Position numbers and translations under genes: made by a program. From an uncultured Piscinibacter sp. (lineage in GTDB: Bacteria > Pseudomonadota > Gammaproteobacteria > Burkholderiales > Burkholderiaceae_C), in contig NZ_CALFYO010000021.1 of NCBI RefSeq assembly GCF_937952055.1, positions 682,001 through 746,000 on the forward strand: DNA of 64,000 nucleotides, given 5' to 3'. The notes beneath the pieces are model-generated. The model worked only from the letters and a program-made list of their open reading frames with translations. It searched no databases and was not told the origin of the DNA. Shown here piece by piece: positions 16,129-24,357 of the stretch (within the stretch, counting starts at the first letter, position 1; each line of letters begins with the position of its first letter).

Positions 16129-17541
16129 ATGTCCTTCAGAGCACGCGCGCGACGCTACGCGGCGGCCGTGCGGCTGGCCATTCAGGGCCCCCCGATACAC
16201 CGGCTGCTGCGCCTGCTTCGTCGCGGCCGATCCCAGGGCGTCGAGTACTGCGACCTGTGCCTGCAACTCGGCCTCGGCGAGCGTGCCACGACCGGCATGC
16301 GCGATACGCCGGAAGCGTCGAAGCTCCCGTCGATGGCGATCCGGCTCGCTGCGTTGCTCGGCAAGGCGGACGAGGCGGTCGAACTCGCCCGTTCGCTGGC
16401 GGCCCGGTTGCCCGACCCGGCAATCCCCCGGCGCGACATCGACGCGGCCATGAACTGCACGGCGCCGCTGGCGCCCGCGGTGGCCCTCGACCTCATCCGC
16501 GCCAGCGGTCGACCCTCGGCCGCCGAGGCAGCGCTGCTGCTGCGGCTCGGCGAGCGCGACGCGTGCGAAACGCACTTGGAGGCGCATGCCGAACTGCTCG
16601 GCCCGCAGCGCTGGCTGCTCTGGGCCAACCTGCAGCCCTCAGCGCCACGGCAACTGGAGGGTCTGAACCGCTTCCTGCAGGCAAACGGACTCTCGCGCGT
16701 GCGGCTGCTCGACGCCGCGAAGGCGCTCGCCGTCGGCAACATCGACGTGGACGGCACGCCAGCGACACCGGCCCGGAACGCGGTGAAGCTGAGCGTGGTG
16801 ATGACCTGCTTCGATTGCGCGGACTACGTCGAGGCGGCGGTCCGGTCCGTGCTCGGCCAGCACCATCGCGATCTCGAGCTGATTGCCGTCGACGACGCGA
16901 GCCGCGACCAGACCTGGCAGCGACTCGTGGCGATGTCGCGCACCGACACCCGACTCCGGCCCGTCCGGCTGAAGCGCAATCTGGGCACCTACGCGGCCAA
17001 GAACATCGGCCTGGCGCTCGTGCAGGGCGACGTCATCGCGTTCAACGATGCGGACGACTGGTCGTGCCCCGAACGCTTCGGCCTGTGCCTCGAGGTGCTG
17101 CGCCGGCGACCTTGGGTGCAGGCCGTCAGCTGCGAGTACATCCGGCTGCAGGACGACGGCCTCTTCTGGTCCAGCCTGGTCTGGCCGATGCAGCGGCGCA
17201 CGCCGAATTCGATCGTCTTCCGCAGGCAGGTGCTGCAGCGCATCGGCTACTTCGACGAGCACCGCTTCGGCTCCGACGGCGAATACTTCACCCGCCTCCA
17301 GGTGGCATTCGGTCCGCGCTCGCTCTACCGTCTCGGCCGCCCGCTGATCGTGGCGGCCAGCCGCGAGAACTCGCTGATGACCGCCGCGGCCACGGGCCTG
17401 GACTCACGCGGACGCTCGCAGGCGCGTGCCCGGTTCCAGGAGTCATGGACGGAACGGCTGCTCCAGCAGGCCCTGGCAGGAGCCTCGCTGTACCGCGCGG
17501 CGCAGTCCGGCACGGCCGAGGCCATCGCAGAAACGACCTGA
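16129..17541 (+). CDS. GT2-family glycosyltransferase with helical N-terminal extension
   Basis: The 470-residue protein has an Ala/Leu/Arg-rich helical N-terminal half (residues 1-220, no recognised domain). A GT2 domain follows: LSVVMTCFDCADYVE, AVDDASRDQT and the DxD-like FNDADDW, then a region containing FGSDGEYFTR. Its GT2 domain resembles that of the fusion protein at 9158-12346, including a shared N-x-G-T-Y-x-x-K-N motif. No membrane span is evident. It lies eight bases upstream of kpsC, so it is probably a capsule chain glycosyltransferase; donor and acceptor are unknown. Confidence 0.85.
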   Translation: MSFRARARRYAAAVRLAIQGPPIHRLLRLLRRGRSQGVEYCDLCLQLGLGERATTGMRDTPEASKLPSMAIRLAALLGKADEAVELARSLAARLPDPAIPRRDIDAAMNCTAPLAPAVALDLIRASGRPSAAEAALLLRLGERDACETHLEAHAELLGPQRWLLWANLQPSAPRQLEGLNRFLQANGLSRVRLLDAAKALAVGNIDVDGTPATPARNAVKLSVVMTCFDCADYVEAAVRSVLGQHHRDLELIAVDDASRDQTWQRLVAMSRTDTRLRPVRLKRNLGTYAAKNIGLALVQGDVIAFNDADDWSCPERFGLCLEVLRRRPWVQAVSCEYIRLQDDGLFWSSLVWPMQRRTPNSIVFRRQVLQRIGYFDEHRFGSDGEYFTRLQVAFGPRSLYRLGRPLIVAASRENSLMTAAATGLDSRGRSQARARFQESWTERLLQQALAGASLYRAAQSGTAEAIAETT

Positions 17542-17549
17542 GCTCAGCG

Positions 17550-19529
17550 ATGGCCTTCGTCACCCGCCGCATCGGCCCCTGTCTGACGCCGCACCTCTCC
17601 ACGCTGCTGGGCGCGCCGCTGCGCTACCGCCCCGTCGTGCTGCGCCATGACAAGGTCGAGGCGATCGTCGGCTGGGGCTTGAAAGGCGTCTTCGCCCGCG
17701 ACGCCGCCTGGGCCGCCCGGCACGGCCTGCCCTACCTCGCCCTCGAGGACGGCTTCCTGCGCTCGGTGCGGCCGGGCGACGGCGATGCCGCGCTGAGCGT
17801 CTCGATCGACCCGGTCGGCGTCTACTACGACGCGCACCGACCCTCCAAGCTCGAGCAGGACATCGCGCGAGCGCGCAGCATCGACGAACTGGCGCGCGGC
17901 GAGCGCATCGTGGCTGCATGGCGAGACGGCCGGCTGTCCAAGTACAACCACGCACGCGAGATGCCGCCGCCGGCGTCCGGGCCCTTCGTGCTGGTGGTCG
18001 ACCAGACGGCCGGCGATGCGTCGATCGCCTACGGCATGGCCAGCGAGCACAGCTTCCTGCGCATGCTGGAGGCCGCGCTCGACGAGCACCCCGGCCTGCC
18101 GGTGGTGCTGAAGGTGCATCCGGACGTGGTCGAGGGTCGCAAGCGCGCCCACTTCGGCGCACTGACGCCCGGCCAGGCGTCGCGCGTGACCCTGCTCGCG
18201 ACCAACGCGCACCCGCCGGCGCTGCTCGAGGCCGCGGCGGCGGTCTACGTCGTGACTTCGCAGATGGGCTTCGAGGCGCTGATGTGGCGCAAGCCGGTGC
18301 GCTGCTTCGGCATGCCCTTCTACGCCGGCTGGGGACTGACCGGCGACGAACTGCCGGCGCCCGAACGCCGGCGCGGCGCCCGCGCCGTCACGCTGGCTGG
18401 CCTCGCCCACGCCGCGCTGGTCGACTACCCCCGCTACATCGACCCCGAGACCTTCGAGCGCTGCGAGGCCGAGCGCGTGATGGACTGGATGGCGCTGCAG
18501 CGACGCATGCGCGAGCGCTTTGCGCCGCAGGTGCAGGCGGCAGGCTTCTCGCAGTGGAAGCAGCCGAGCGTGCGCGCCTTCCTCGGCGGCAGCACGGTGC
18601 GCTTCGTCGAGCAGGCGCAGCCGCTGGCCGAGGGCGAGGCGCGCGCCGTGTGGGGCCGCGGCGAGCCGGTCCCCGGGTTGCTGCGCCTCGAGGACGGCTT
18701 CCTGCGCTCGGTGGGCCTGGGCGCGAACCTGGTGCAACCGCTGTCGTGGGTGATCGACCGCAGCGGCATGTACTACGACGCCGGCGCGCCCTCGGACCTG
18801 GAGCACCTGCTCGAGGCCGGTGGCTTCGACGCCGCCCTGCAGGAACGCGCACGGGCGCTGCGCCAGGCCATCGTGGCGCGCGGCATCACCAAGTACAACG
18901 TCGGCGCCGGGGCCTGGCAGCGGCCCCCGGGATCGCGCCGCGTGGTGCTGGTGCCCGGACAGGTGGAGAACGACGCCTCGATCGCCTTCGGTGCGCCGGC
19001 CGTGCGCACCAACCTCGGCCTCCTGGAGGCGGTGCGCGCCCTGCGGCCCGACGCCTGGATCGTCTACAAGCCGCACCCCGACGTGCTGGCCGGCAAGCGC
19101 CCCGGCGAGGCCGGCATGGACGAGGCGCGGCGCTGGTGCGACGAGGTGGTGACCGACGTGCCCATCCACCGCCTCTTCGAGCAGGTCGACGAACTGCACG
19201 TGCTCACCTCGCTGGCCGGCTTCGAGGCGTTGCTGCGCGGCCGGCCGGTGGTCTGCCACGGCCTGCCCTTCTACGCCGGCTGGGGCCTGACCGAGGACCG
19301 CCACGCCTGCCCTCGCCGCACGCGCCGACTGACGCTCGACGAGCTGGTGGCGGGCGCGCTGATCGCCTACCCGACCTACGTGAGCCGCACCACCGGTGCC
19401 TTCACCACGCCCGAGCGCGTGCTGCACGAACTGGCGCACTGGCAGGCCAGCGCGCCGCCGGCGGATCCGTGGTGGCTGCGCGCCCTGCGCCGCCTCAAGC
19501 GATGGCGTGCCCGGCTTCGGCGGCCCTGA
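17550..19529 (+). CDS. kpsC: capsule lipid-anchor beta-Kdo transferase KpsC
   Basis: KpsC and KpsS build the poly-beta-Kdo linker on lyso-phosphatidylglycerol that anchors ABC-exported capsules. The 659-residue protein shows the expected internal duplication: each half contains LEDGFLRSV, a KYN segment and PFYAGWGLT (halves about residues 10-320 and 345-625). These are the two GT99-type Kdo-transferase modules of KpsC. ATG 17550 follows the GT2 gene by eight bases; the frame is open far upstream but only as a shadow. The last 35 bases overlap the convergent kpsS tail. Confidence 0.95.
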   Translation: MAFVTRRIGPCLTPHLSTLLGAPLRYRPVVLRHDKVEAIVGWGLKGVFARDAAWAARHGLPYLALEDGFLRSVRPGDGDAALSVSIDPVGVYYDAHRPSKLEQDIARARSIDELARGERIVAAWRDGRLSKYNHAREMPPPASGPFVLVVDQTAGDASIAYGMASEHSFLRMLEAALDEHPGLPVVLKVHPDVVEGRKRAHFGALTPGQASRVTLLATNAHPPALLEAAAAVYVVTSQMGFEALMWRKPVRCFGMPFYAGWGLTGDELPAPERRRGARAVTLAGLAHAALVDYPRYIDPETFERCEAERVMDWMALQRRMRERFAPQVQAAGFSQWKQPSVRAFLGGSTVRFVEQAQPLAEGEARAVWGRGEPVPGLLRLEDGFLRSVGLGANLVQPLSWVIDRSGMYYDAGAPSDLEHLLEAGGFDAALQERARALRQAIVARGITKYNVGAGAWQRPPGSRRVVLVPGQVENDASIAFGAPAVRTNLGLLEAVRALRPDAWIVYKPHPDVLAGKRPGEAGMDEARRWCDEVVTDVPIHRLFEQVDELHVLTSLAGFEALLRGRPVVCHGLPFYAGWGLTEDRHACPRRTRRLTLDELVAGALIAYPTYVSRTTGAFTTPERVLHELAHWQASAPPADPWWLRALRRLKRWRARLRRP

Positions 19530-20814
19530 GCGGCACTTCGGCCGGGCGCGGTACCACCAGCGTCAGCCGCGCGGCGCGGAAGTGCTTCATCACCACCTCG
19601 GCCGTCGCCTCGACGTCCGCGGCGGTGTAGGCCCAGGCGTCGCCCGGGGCCTGGTAGCAGCGCAGCACGCTGGCGCGCAGCGCCGCGCCGGCCTCGGCGT
19701 CGCCCTGCGCAGCGGCCACCTCGCGCAGCCGCTGGCCGAAGCTCTGCGGCGTGGCCATCACCAGGGGCTTCGCGTCGGCGTAGAAGCTCGGCGCGAAGCA
19801 GATCACCCGCTCGCCGCGCACCAGCGCCTCGAAGCCCACCGTGGAGTTGATGCAGACGACGATCGGGTCGGCGCGGTGGAAGCGCGCGAGGTTGCCGCCG
19901 ACCATGTGCGCCCCGGCGGGCAGGCGGTAGTGCGTCGCGTCCATCGGGTGGCGCTTGAACAGCACCGGCGCGCCCGGCAGCACGCGCTGCACCTCGGTGC
20001 TGACGAAGTCTATGAAATGCTGGTTGTCGGTGAACGGCGAGTGCAGCACCAGCTGCGAGTCGGTCGCCAGCTGCAGCGGCACGACGACCAGCGGCTCGCC
20101 AGGCCCCTTGGGCACGGGCACGTTCTCGCCGTCGGCGAGGTGGTGCTCGGTGCGCCACTGCGCCCAGGCCAGCCGCAGGTAGGGGCCGAGCGCGTAGCGC
20201 TTGTGCTGGATGCGGCCGCGGTCGCGGTTGACCAGGCAGGCCAGCGCGTTGTGGACCAGGAAGCGCGCGAACCGGGTGCGCAGCCAGGGCTCGGCCTCGC
20301 GCTTGTCCAGCGGGTCGTCGGCGGCGACGCCATGCAGTCCGGGCAGGCTCTCGGCGCGCTGCAGGCTGAAGCGCGAATTCAGCCCCTGCGTGCTCAGGCT
20401 GGAGGTGCTGTAGCGGAACGCACCGCGCTCGAAGTACAGCACCACCACCCCCAGCTCGGCAGCGGCCAGCCGCGCCGCCACCGAGAACGGCCGCGCATCG
20501 GAGAACACCAGGCACAGCTCGATGCCTTCCTCGGCGAAGCGCTGGCGGAACCAATCGACCGCGTGGGCGAACACCGACATCGAGCGCGGGTCCTTCATCG
20601 GCGCCCAGGTGGCGTGGTCGAACTCGTGCGGCAGCTCGCGCAGGTGCTCCGACAGCCCGGGCTGCCAGACCAGCGCGCGGTCGCCGCCGGTGTACAGCCG
20701 GTAGGCCGGCGACGAGAGCAGCGCCACCACGTCGCCGCCGGTGCGCCGGGCCAGCGTGGCGGCGAGGGCACCGAAGTGCCCGCTGTAGGCCGGGTCGAGG
20801 TAGGCGATCTTCAT
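19495..20814 (-). CDS. kpsS: capsule lipid-anchor Kdo transferase KpsS
   Basis: KpsS adds the first Kdo to the lipid anchor before KpsC extends it. The 439-residue single-module protein has YFERGAFRYST near the middle and the late motifs FKRHPMD, VVCINSTVGFEAL and the VICFAPSFY segment typical of KpsS/LipB capsule proteins. It is the last gene of the minus-strand chain, starting four bases inside the PglF-like gene (ATGA), and it ends inside kpsC on the other strand. In most loci kpsC and kpsS are co-directional, so this tail-to-tail arrangement is unusual. Confidence 0.93.
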   Translation of the reverse strand: MKIAYLDPAYSGHFGALAATLARRTGGDVVALLSSPAYRLYTGGDRALVWQPGLSEHLRELPHEFDHATWAPMKDPRSMSVFAHAVDWFRQRFAEEGIELCLVFSDARPFSVAARLAAAELGVVVLYFERGAFRYSTSSLSTQGLNSRFSLQRAESLPGLHGVAADDPLDKREAEPWLRTRFARFLVHNALACLVNRDRGRIQHKRYALGPYLRLAWAQWRTEHHLADGENVPVPKGPGEPLVVVPLQLATDSQLVLHSPFTDNQHFIDFVSTEVQRVLPGAPVLFKRHPMDATHYRLPAGAHMVGGNLARFHRADPIVVCINSTVGFEALVRGERVICFAPSFYADAKPLVMATPQSFGQRLREVAAAQGDAEAGAALRASVLRCYQAPGDAWAYTAADVEATAEVVMKHFRAARLTLVVPRPAEVPLRAAEAGHAIA

Positions 20815-22712
20815 CGGAGTGCGGATTGTGGCACCGGCGCGGCGGCCTCCGCCGCGGGCCCCTCGCGATACTCGGGCACGCAGCCGGCGAGCCGCCTCTG
20901 CACCTCGGCATCGTCGGCCAGCGCCGTGCCTGCGGCCCACTCGAGCAGCGCCACCACCCGCTCGTTGCCGCCCGCCAGGCGCGCCAGGTGGATGCCCGGC
21001 ACATTGGTCGGCAGCGTGGCGTCGGCATCGGCGAGCAGTTCCTCGTAAAGCTTCTCGCCCGGGCGCAGCCCGGTGAAGACGATCTCCACCTCGCCCGGCC
21101 CGCGGCCGGCCAGGCGGATCATCTCGCGCGCCAGGTCGACGATGCGCACCGGCTCGCCCATGTCGAGCACCAGCACCTGGCCGCTCTCGCCGATCGCCGC
21201 GGCCTGCAGCACCAGGCGCGCCGCCTCGGTGGTGGTCATGAAGTAGCGGATCACGTCCGGGTGCGTCACGGTGACCGGCCCGCCGCGCCCGATCTGCTCC
21301 TTGAACTTCGGGATCACGCTGCCGCTGGAGCCGAGCACGTTGCCGAAACGCACTGCCATGAAGCGGGTGGCCGGGTAGCGCGCGGCCAGCGTCACGATGG
21401 CCATCTCGGCGGCGCGCTTGGTGGCGCCCATCACGTTCGTCGGGTTGACCGCCTTGTCGGTGCTGATCAGCACGAAGCGCTGCGCGCCGCACTCGGCGGC
21501 GGCGCGTGCCGCCAGCCAGGTGCCGAGCGAGTTGTTGCGCAGCGCCGCCCAGGCGTTGTCGCGTTCCATCAGCGGCACGTGCTTGTAGGCCGCAGCGTGG
21601 AAGACGATGTCGGGACGCCACTGCGCGAAGGTGGCGCGCAGCTGCGCCTCGTCGCGCACGTCGCCGATCAGGCGCACCAGCGGCAGGTCCGGGAACTGCT
21701 CGCCGAGCGCCTGCTCGACGCTGTACAGGTTGAACTCGCCCAGTTCGTAGAGCACCAGCCGCGCCGGCCGGTAGCGCGCGATCTGCCGGCACAGTTCACT
21801 GCCGATGCTGCCACCCGCGCCGGTGACCAGCACGGTGCGGCCTTGCAGCACCTCGCCGATGCCGGCCTCGTCGAGCTGCACCGGCGCGCGGCCGAGCAGG
21901 TCCTCGGGCTCCATGTCGCGCAGCTGCTGGCGCATGCCCTCCTGCAGCTCCCGCGCGCTGGGCACGGTGAGCACCGGCAGCTCGGTCGGCAGCACCAGGT
22001 CGACGGCGCGGCGGCGCTGCGCCGGCGTGGCGCCAGGCATGGCGATGACGAGATGGGTGACGCCCAGCCGCCCGGCCTGAGCCGCCACCGTGGACAGGGG
22101 CCCGAGCACCGGCACGCCGGCAACGCGGCCGCCCTGCTTCCCGGCGTCGTCGTCGAGCAGACCGACGACCAGCCAGCCGTCGTGCTGGATGCCGGCGATG
22201 AGCCGGCGTGCGGCACTGCCGGCGCCGAGCACGAGGGCGCGGCGGATCTCGCCGCTGGCGCCGACGATGCGGCTGCGCATGTGCTCGTAGAGCATGCGGT
22301 AGCCGATGCGCGCCAGCGTCAGCCCCATCAGGCTGATCACCGGGTGCAGCGCCAGCACGGCGCGCGGCACCTTGCTCAGGCCCAGCCCCATCACGGCCGC
22401 GGCGCCCAGTCCGCCGGCGATGGCGCAGGCGAGCATCAGCCGCTGGATGTCGCCGAAGCCGGCGAAGCGCCAGATGCACCGCGGCACGCCGAAGGCGACG
22501 AACACGGCCATGTACAGCGCGACCAGCGCGAGCAGGACCCAGGCATCGTAGTCGGGTCGCGCCGAGGTCCAGCGCTCGAAGCCGAGGCGGAACAGGTAGG
22601 TGGCGTTCCAGGCCAGCGCGATGACCACGGCATCGACGAGCAGCGCGAAGATCCGCCGGTGCGGGCGCATGCGCACCAGCAGCCGCTCGAGCGCGACCCA
22701 GCCCTGCGTCAC
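20811..22712 (-). CDS. PglF/WbpM-type nucleoside-diphosphate-sugar 4,6-dehydratase
   Basis: The 633-residue membrane protein has about four N-terminal spans (residues 20-130), a CoA-binding-like Rossmann domain (about 155-275) and a C-terminal SDR dehydratase domain with GAGGSIGSE (298-306) and STDKAVNPTNVMGATK (417-432), the active-site block of PglF/WbpM/CapD enzymes. These convert UDP-GlcNAc to a 4-keto-6-deoxy sugar, for bacillosamine, FucNAc or QuiNAc synthesis. GTG at 22712 overlaps the upstream stop (GTGA) and keeps the first helix; ATG at 22670 is the alternative. With the PglC-like and DegT genes upstream it suggests a diamino-trideoxy sugar. Confidence 0.93.
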   Translation of the reverse strand: MTQGWVALERLLVRMRPHRRIFALLVDAVVIALAWNATYLFRLGFERWTSARPDYDAWVLLALVALYMAVFVAFGVPRCIWRFAGFGDIQRLMLACAIAGGLGAAAVMGLGLSKVPRAVLALHPVISLMGLTLARIGYRMLYEHMRSRIVGASGEIRRALVLGAGSAARRLIAGIQHDGWLVVGLLDDDAGKQGGRVAGVPVLGPLSTVAAQAGRLGVTHLVIAMPGATPAQRRRAVDLVLPTELPVLTVPSARELQEGMRQQLRDMEPEDLLGRAPVQLDEAGIGEVLQGRTVLVTGAGGSIGSELCRQIARYRPARLVLYELGEFNLYSVEQALGEQFPDLPLVRLIGDVRDEAQLRATFAQWRPDIVFHAAAYKHVPLMERDNAWAALRNNSLGTWLAARAAAECGAQRFVLISTDKAVNPTNVMGATKRAAEMAIVTLAARYPATRFMAVRFGNVLGSSGSVIPKFKEQIGRGGPVTVTHPDVIRYFMTTTEAARLVLQAAAIGESGQVLVLDMGEPVRIVDLAREMIRLAGRGPGEVEIVFTGLRPGEKLYEELLADADATLPTNVPGIHLARLAGGNERVVALLEWAAGTALADDAEVQRRLAGCVPEYREGPAAEAAAPVPQSALR

Positions 22713-23311
22713 GCCGCGCCCCCGCGACGCAGCAGCACGCCCAGCGTGCGCAGGATGACGCGCAGGTCGGTGGCCAGCGAGGCCCGTTCGACATAGGCCT
22801 CGGCCAGGCGCAGCTTGGCCGGCATGATCACATGCACGTACTCGTGCTCCGGGTCGGCGGCGCGCGCCAGCCGCTCGCTCTCGTCGCGGTACTCGATCGA
22901 GGCCGGATCGGTGATGCCCGGCCGCACCGACAGCACCTTGTCGCGCAGCGCCGGCGGATACATCGCCACGTAGCGCGGCACCTCGGGGCGCGGTCCGACC
23001 AGGCTCATGGCACCGGCCAGCACGTCGATCAGCTGCGGCAGTTCGTCGAGCTTGGCGCGGCGCAGGAAGGCGCCGACCCGGGTGATGCGCGCGTCGGCCC
23101 CGATAGTGATGGGCGAGCCCGCCGCGCCGTGGCGCATGGTGCGGAACTTGTGGATGCGGAAGCGGCGCCCGCCGCGGCCGACACGTTCCTGGCGGAAGAA
23201 CACCGGACCGGGCGAATCGAGCCGGATCGCCAGCGCGATGAGCAGCAGCAGCGGCGAGAGCAGCAGCAGGCCGGCGCCGGCGACGACGAGGTCGAACACG
23301 CGCTTGGCCAT
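22709..23311 (-). CDS. PglC-like initiating sugar-phosphate transferase (bacterial sugar transferase)
   Basis: This 200-residue monotopic enzyme has one N-terminal re-entrant/membrane helix (residues 8-30) and the bacterial sugar transferase core: RQERVGRGGRRFRIHKFRTM, KLDELPQL and SLVGPRPEVP. The short form without an N-terminal CoA-binding half matches PglC/WecP-like small phosphoglycosyl transferases, which load a sugar phosphate onto undecaprenyl phosphate. It lies between kpsF and the PglF-like dehydratase, so its substrate is probably the UDP-sugar made by that enzyme. Its stop overlaps the next start (GTGA). Confidence 0.93.
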   Translation of the reverse strand: MAKRVFDLVVAGAGLLLLSPLLLLIALAIRLDSPGPVFFRQERVGRGGRRFRIHKFRTMRHGAAGSPITIGADARITRVGAFLRRAKLDELPQLIDVLAGAMSLVGPRPEVPRYVAMYPPALRDKVLSVRPGITDPASIEYRDESERLARAADPEHEYVHVIMPAKLRLAEAYVERASLATDLRVILRTLGVLLRRGGAA

Positions 23312-23321
23312 CGGCGACCGC

Positions 23322-24323
23322 TCAGATGACCTTGGCGCGCATCAGGTCGTTGGAGTTGAGCGCCCCGACGAGCAGGCCGTCGGCATCGACCACCAGCACG
23401 CTGGTGATGCGGTGCGTCTCCATCAGGTCGGCGGCCTCGACGGCGAGGTCGTCCACGCGCACCACGCGCGGCCGGCGGTGCATGACGTCCTCGGCACGCA
23501 GCGTGCGCAGGTCGCGCCCGGTCTCGATCAGGCGGCGCAGGTCGCCATCGGTGAAGATGCCCATCACGCGGCCCTGCGCATCGGCCACCGCGGTGGCGCC
23601 GAGGCCCTTGCGCGTCATCTCGCGCACGGTGTCGACCAGGCCGGTGGCGGCCTCCACGCGCGGCACGTCGGCGCCACTGCGCATCACGTCGCGCACGTGG
23701 GTGAGCAGCTTGCGGCCGAGCGCGCCGCCGGGGTGCGAGCGTGCGAAGTCCTCCTCGCGAAAGCCGCGCGCATCGAGCAGCGCCACCGCGAGGGCGTCGC
23801 CCAGCGCCATCTGGGCGGCGGTGCTGGCGGTGGGCGCGAGGTTGAGCGGGCAGGCCTCCTGGTCGACCGCGCAGGACAGCACGAGGTCGGCGTGGCGCGC
23901 CAGCGTGCTGTCCGGCCTGCCGGTCATGGCGATGGTCGTCACGCCCAGGCGCTTGATCGCCGGCAGGATGGCGCCGAGTTCGTCGCTCTCGCCCGAGTTG
24001 GAGATCGCCAGCACCACGTCGGCCGGCGTCACCATGCCGAGGTCGCCGTGGCTGGCTTCGGCCGGGTGCACGAACATCGCCGGCGTGCCGGTGGAGGCGA
24101 GCGTGGCGGCGATCTTGCGGCCGACGTGGCCGCTCTTGCCCATGCCCATCACCACCACGCGGCCGCGGCAGGCAAGCACGGCGCCGACCGCGTCGACGAA
24201 GCTGTCGCCCTGGCGCTGCTTGAGGCCGAGCAGCGCGTTGGCTTCGATGTCGAAGGTCTGGCGCGCCAGCGCGAGGATGCGGCCGGGATCGAGCGCCGCT
24301 GACGTGGTGGGCCGTTCGGACAT
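23322..24323 (-). CDS. kpsF: D-arabinose 5-phosphate isomerase (KpsF/KdsD)
   Basis: KpsF converts ribulose 5-phosphate to arabinose 5-phosphate, the first step to Kdo, which the KpsC/KpsS anchor needs. The 333-residue protein has an N-terminal SIS domain (MGMGKSGHVGRKIAATLAST and the PAEASHGDLGM loop) and two C-terminal CBS domains (from about residue 205). Co-location with PglC-like and kpsS genes argues for a capsule-dedicated copy beside a chromosomal kdsD. CMP-Kdo synthetase (kpsU) is not seen in the window. It starts 34 bases after the DegT aminotransferase gene. Confidence 0.95.
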   Translation of the reverse strand: MSERPTTSAALDPGRILALARQTFDIEANALLGLKQRQGDSFVDAVGAVLACRGRVVVMGMGKSGHVGRKIAATLASTGTPAMFVHPAEASHGDLGMVTPADVVLAISNSGESDELGAILPAIKRLGVTTIAMTGRPDSTLARHADLVLSCAVDQEACPLNLAPTASTAAQMALGDALAVALLDARGFREEDFARSHPGGALGRKLLTHVRDVMRSGADVPRVEAATGLVDTVREMTRKGLGATAVADAQGRVMGIFTDGDLRRLIETGRDLRTLRAEDVMHRRPRVVRVDDLAVEAADLMETHRITSVLVVDADGLLVGALNSNDLMRAKVI

Positions 24324-24357
24324 GCCGGGCTGAGGGGGTGCTGGGAAAGCCGCGATT

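Noticed and set aside
17544..19439. A long antisense frame over kpsC
   Set aside because: It is His/Arg-rich with no motif. kpsC shows the duplicated Kdo-transferase modules on the plus strand.
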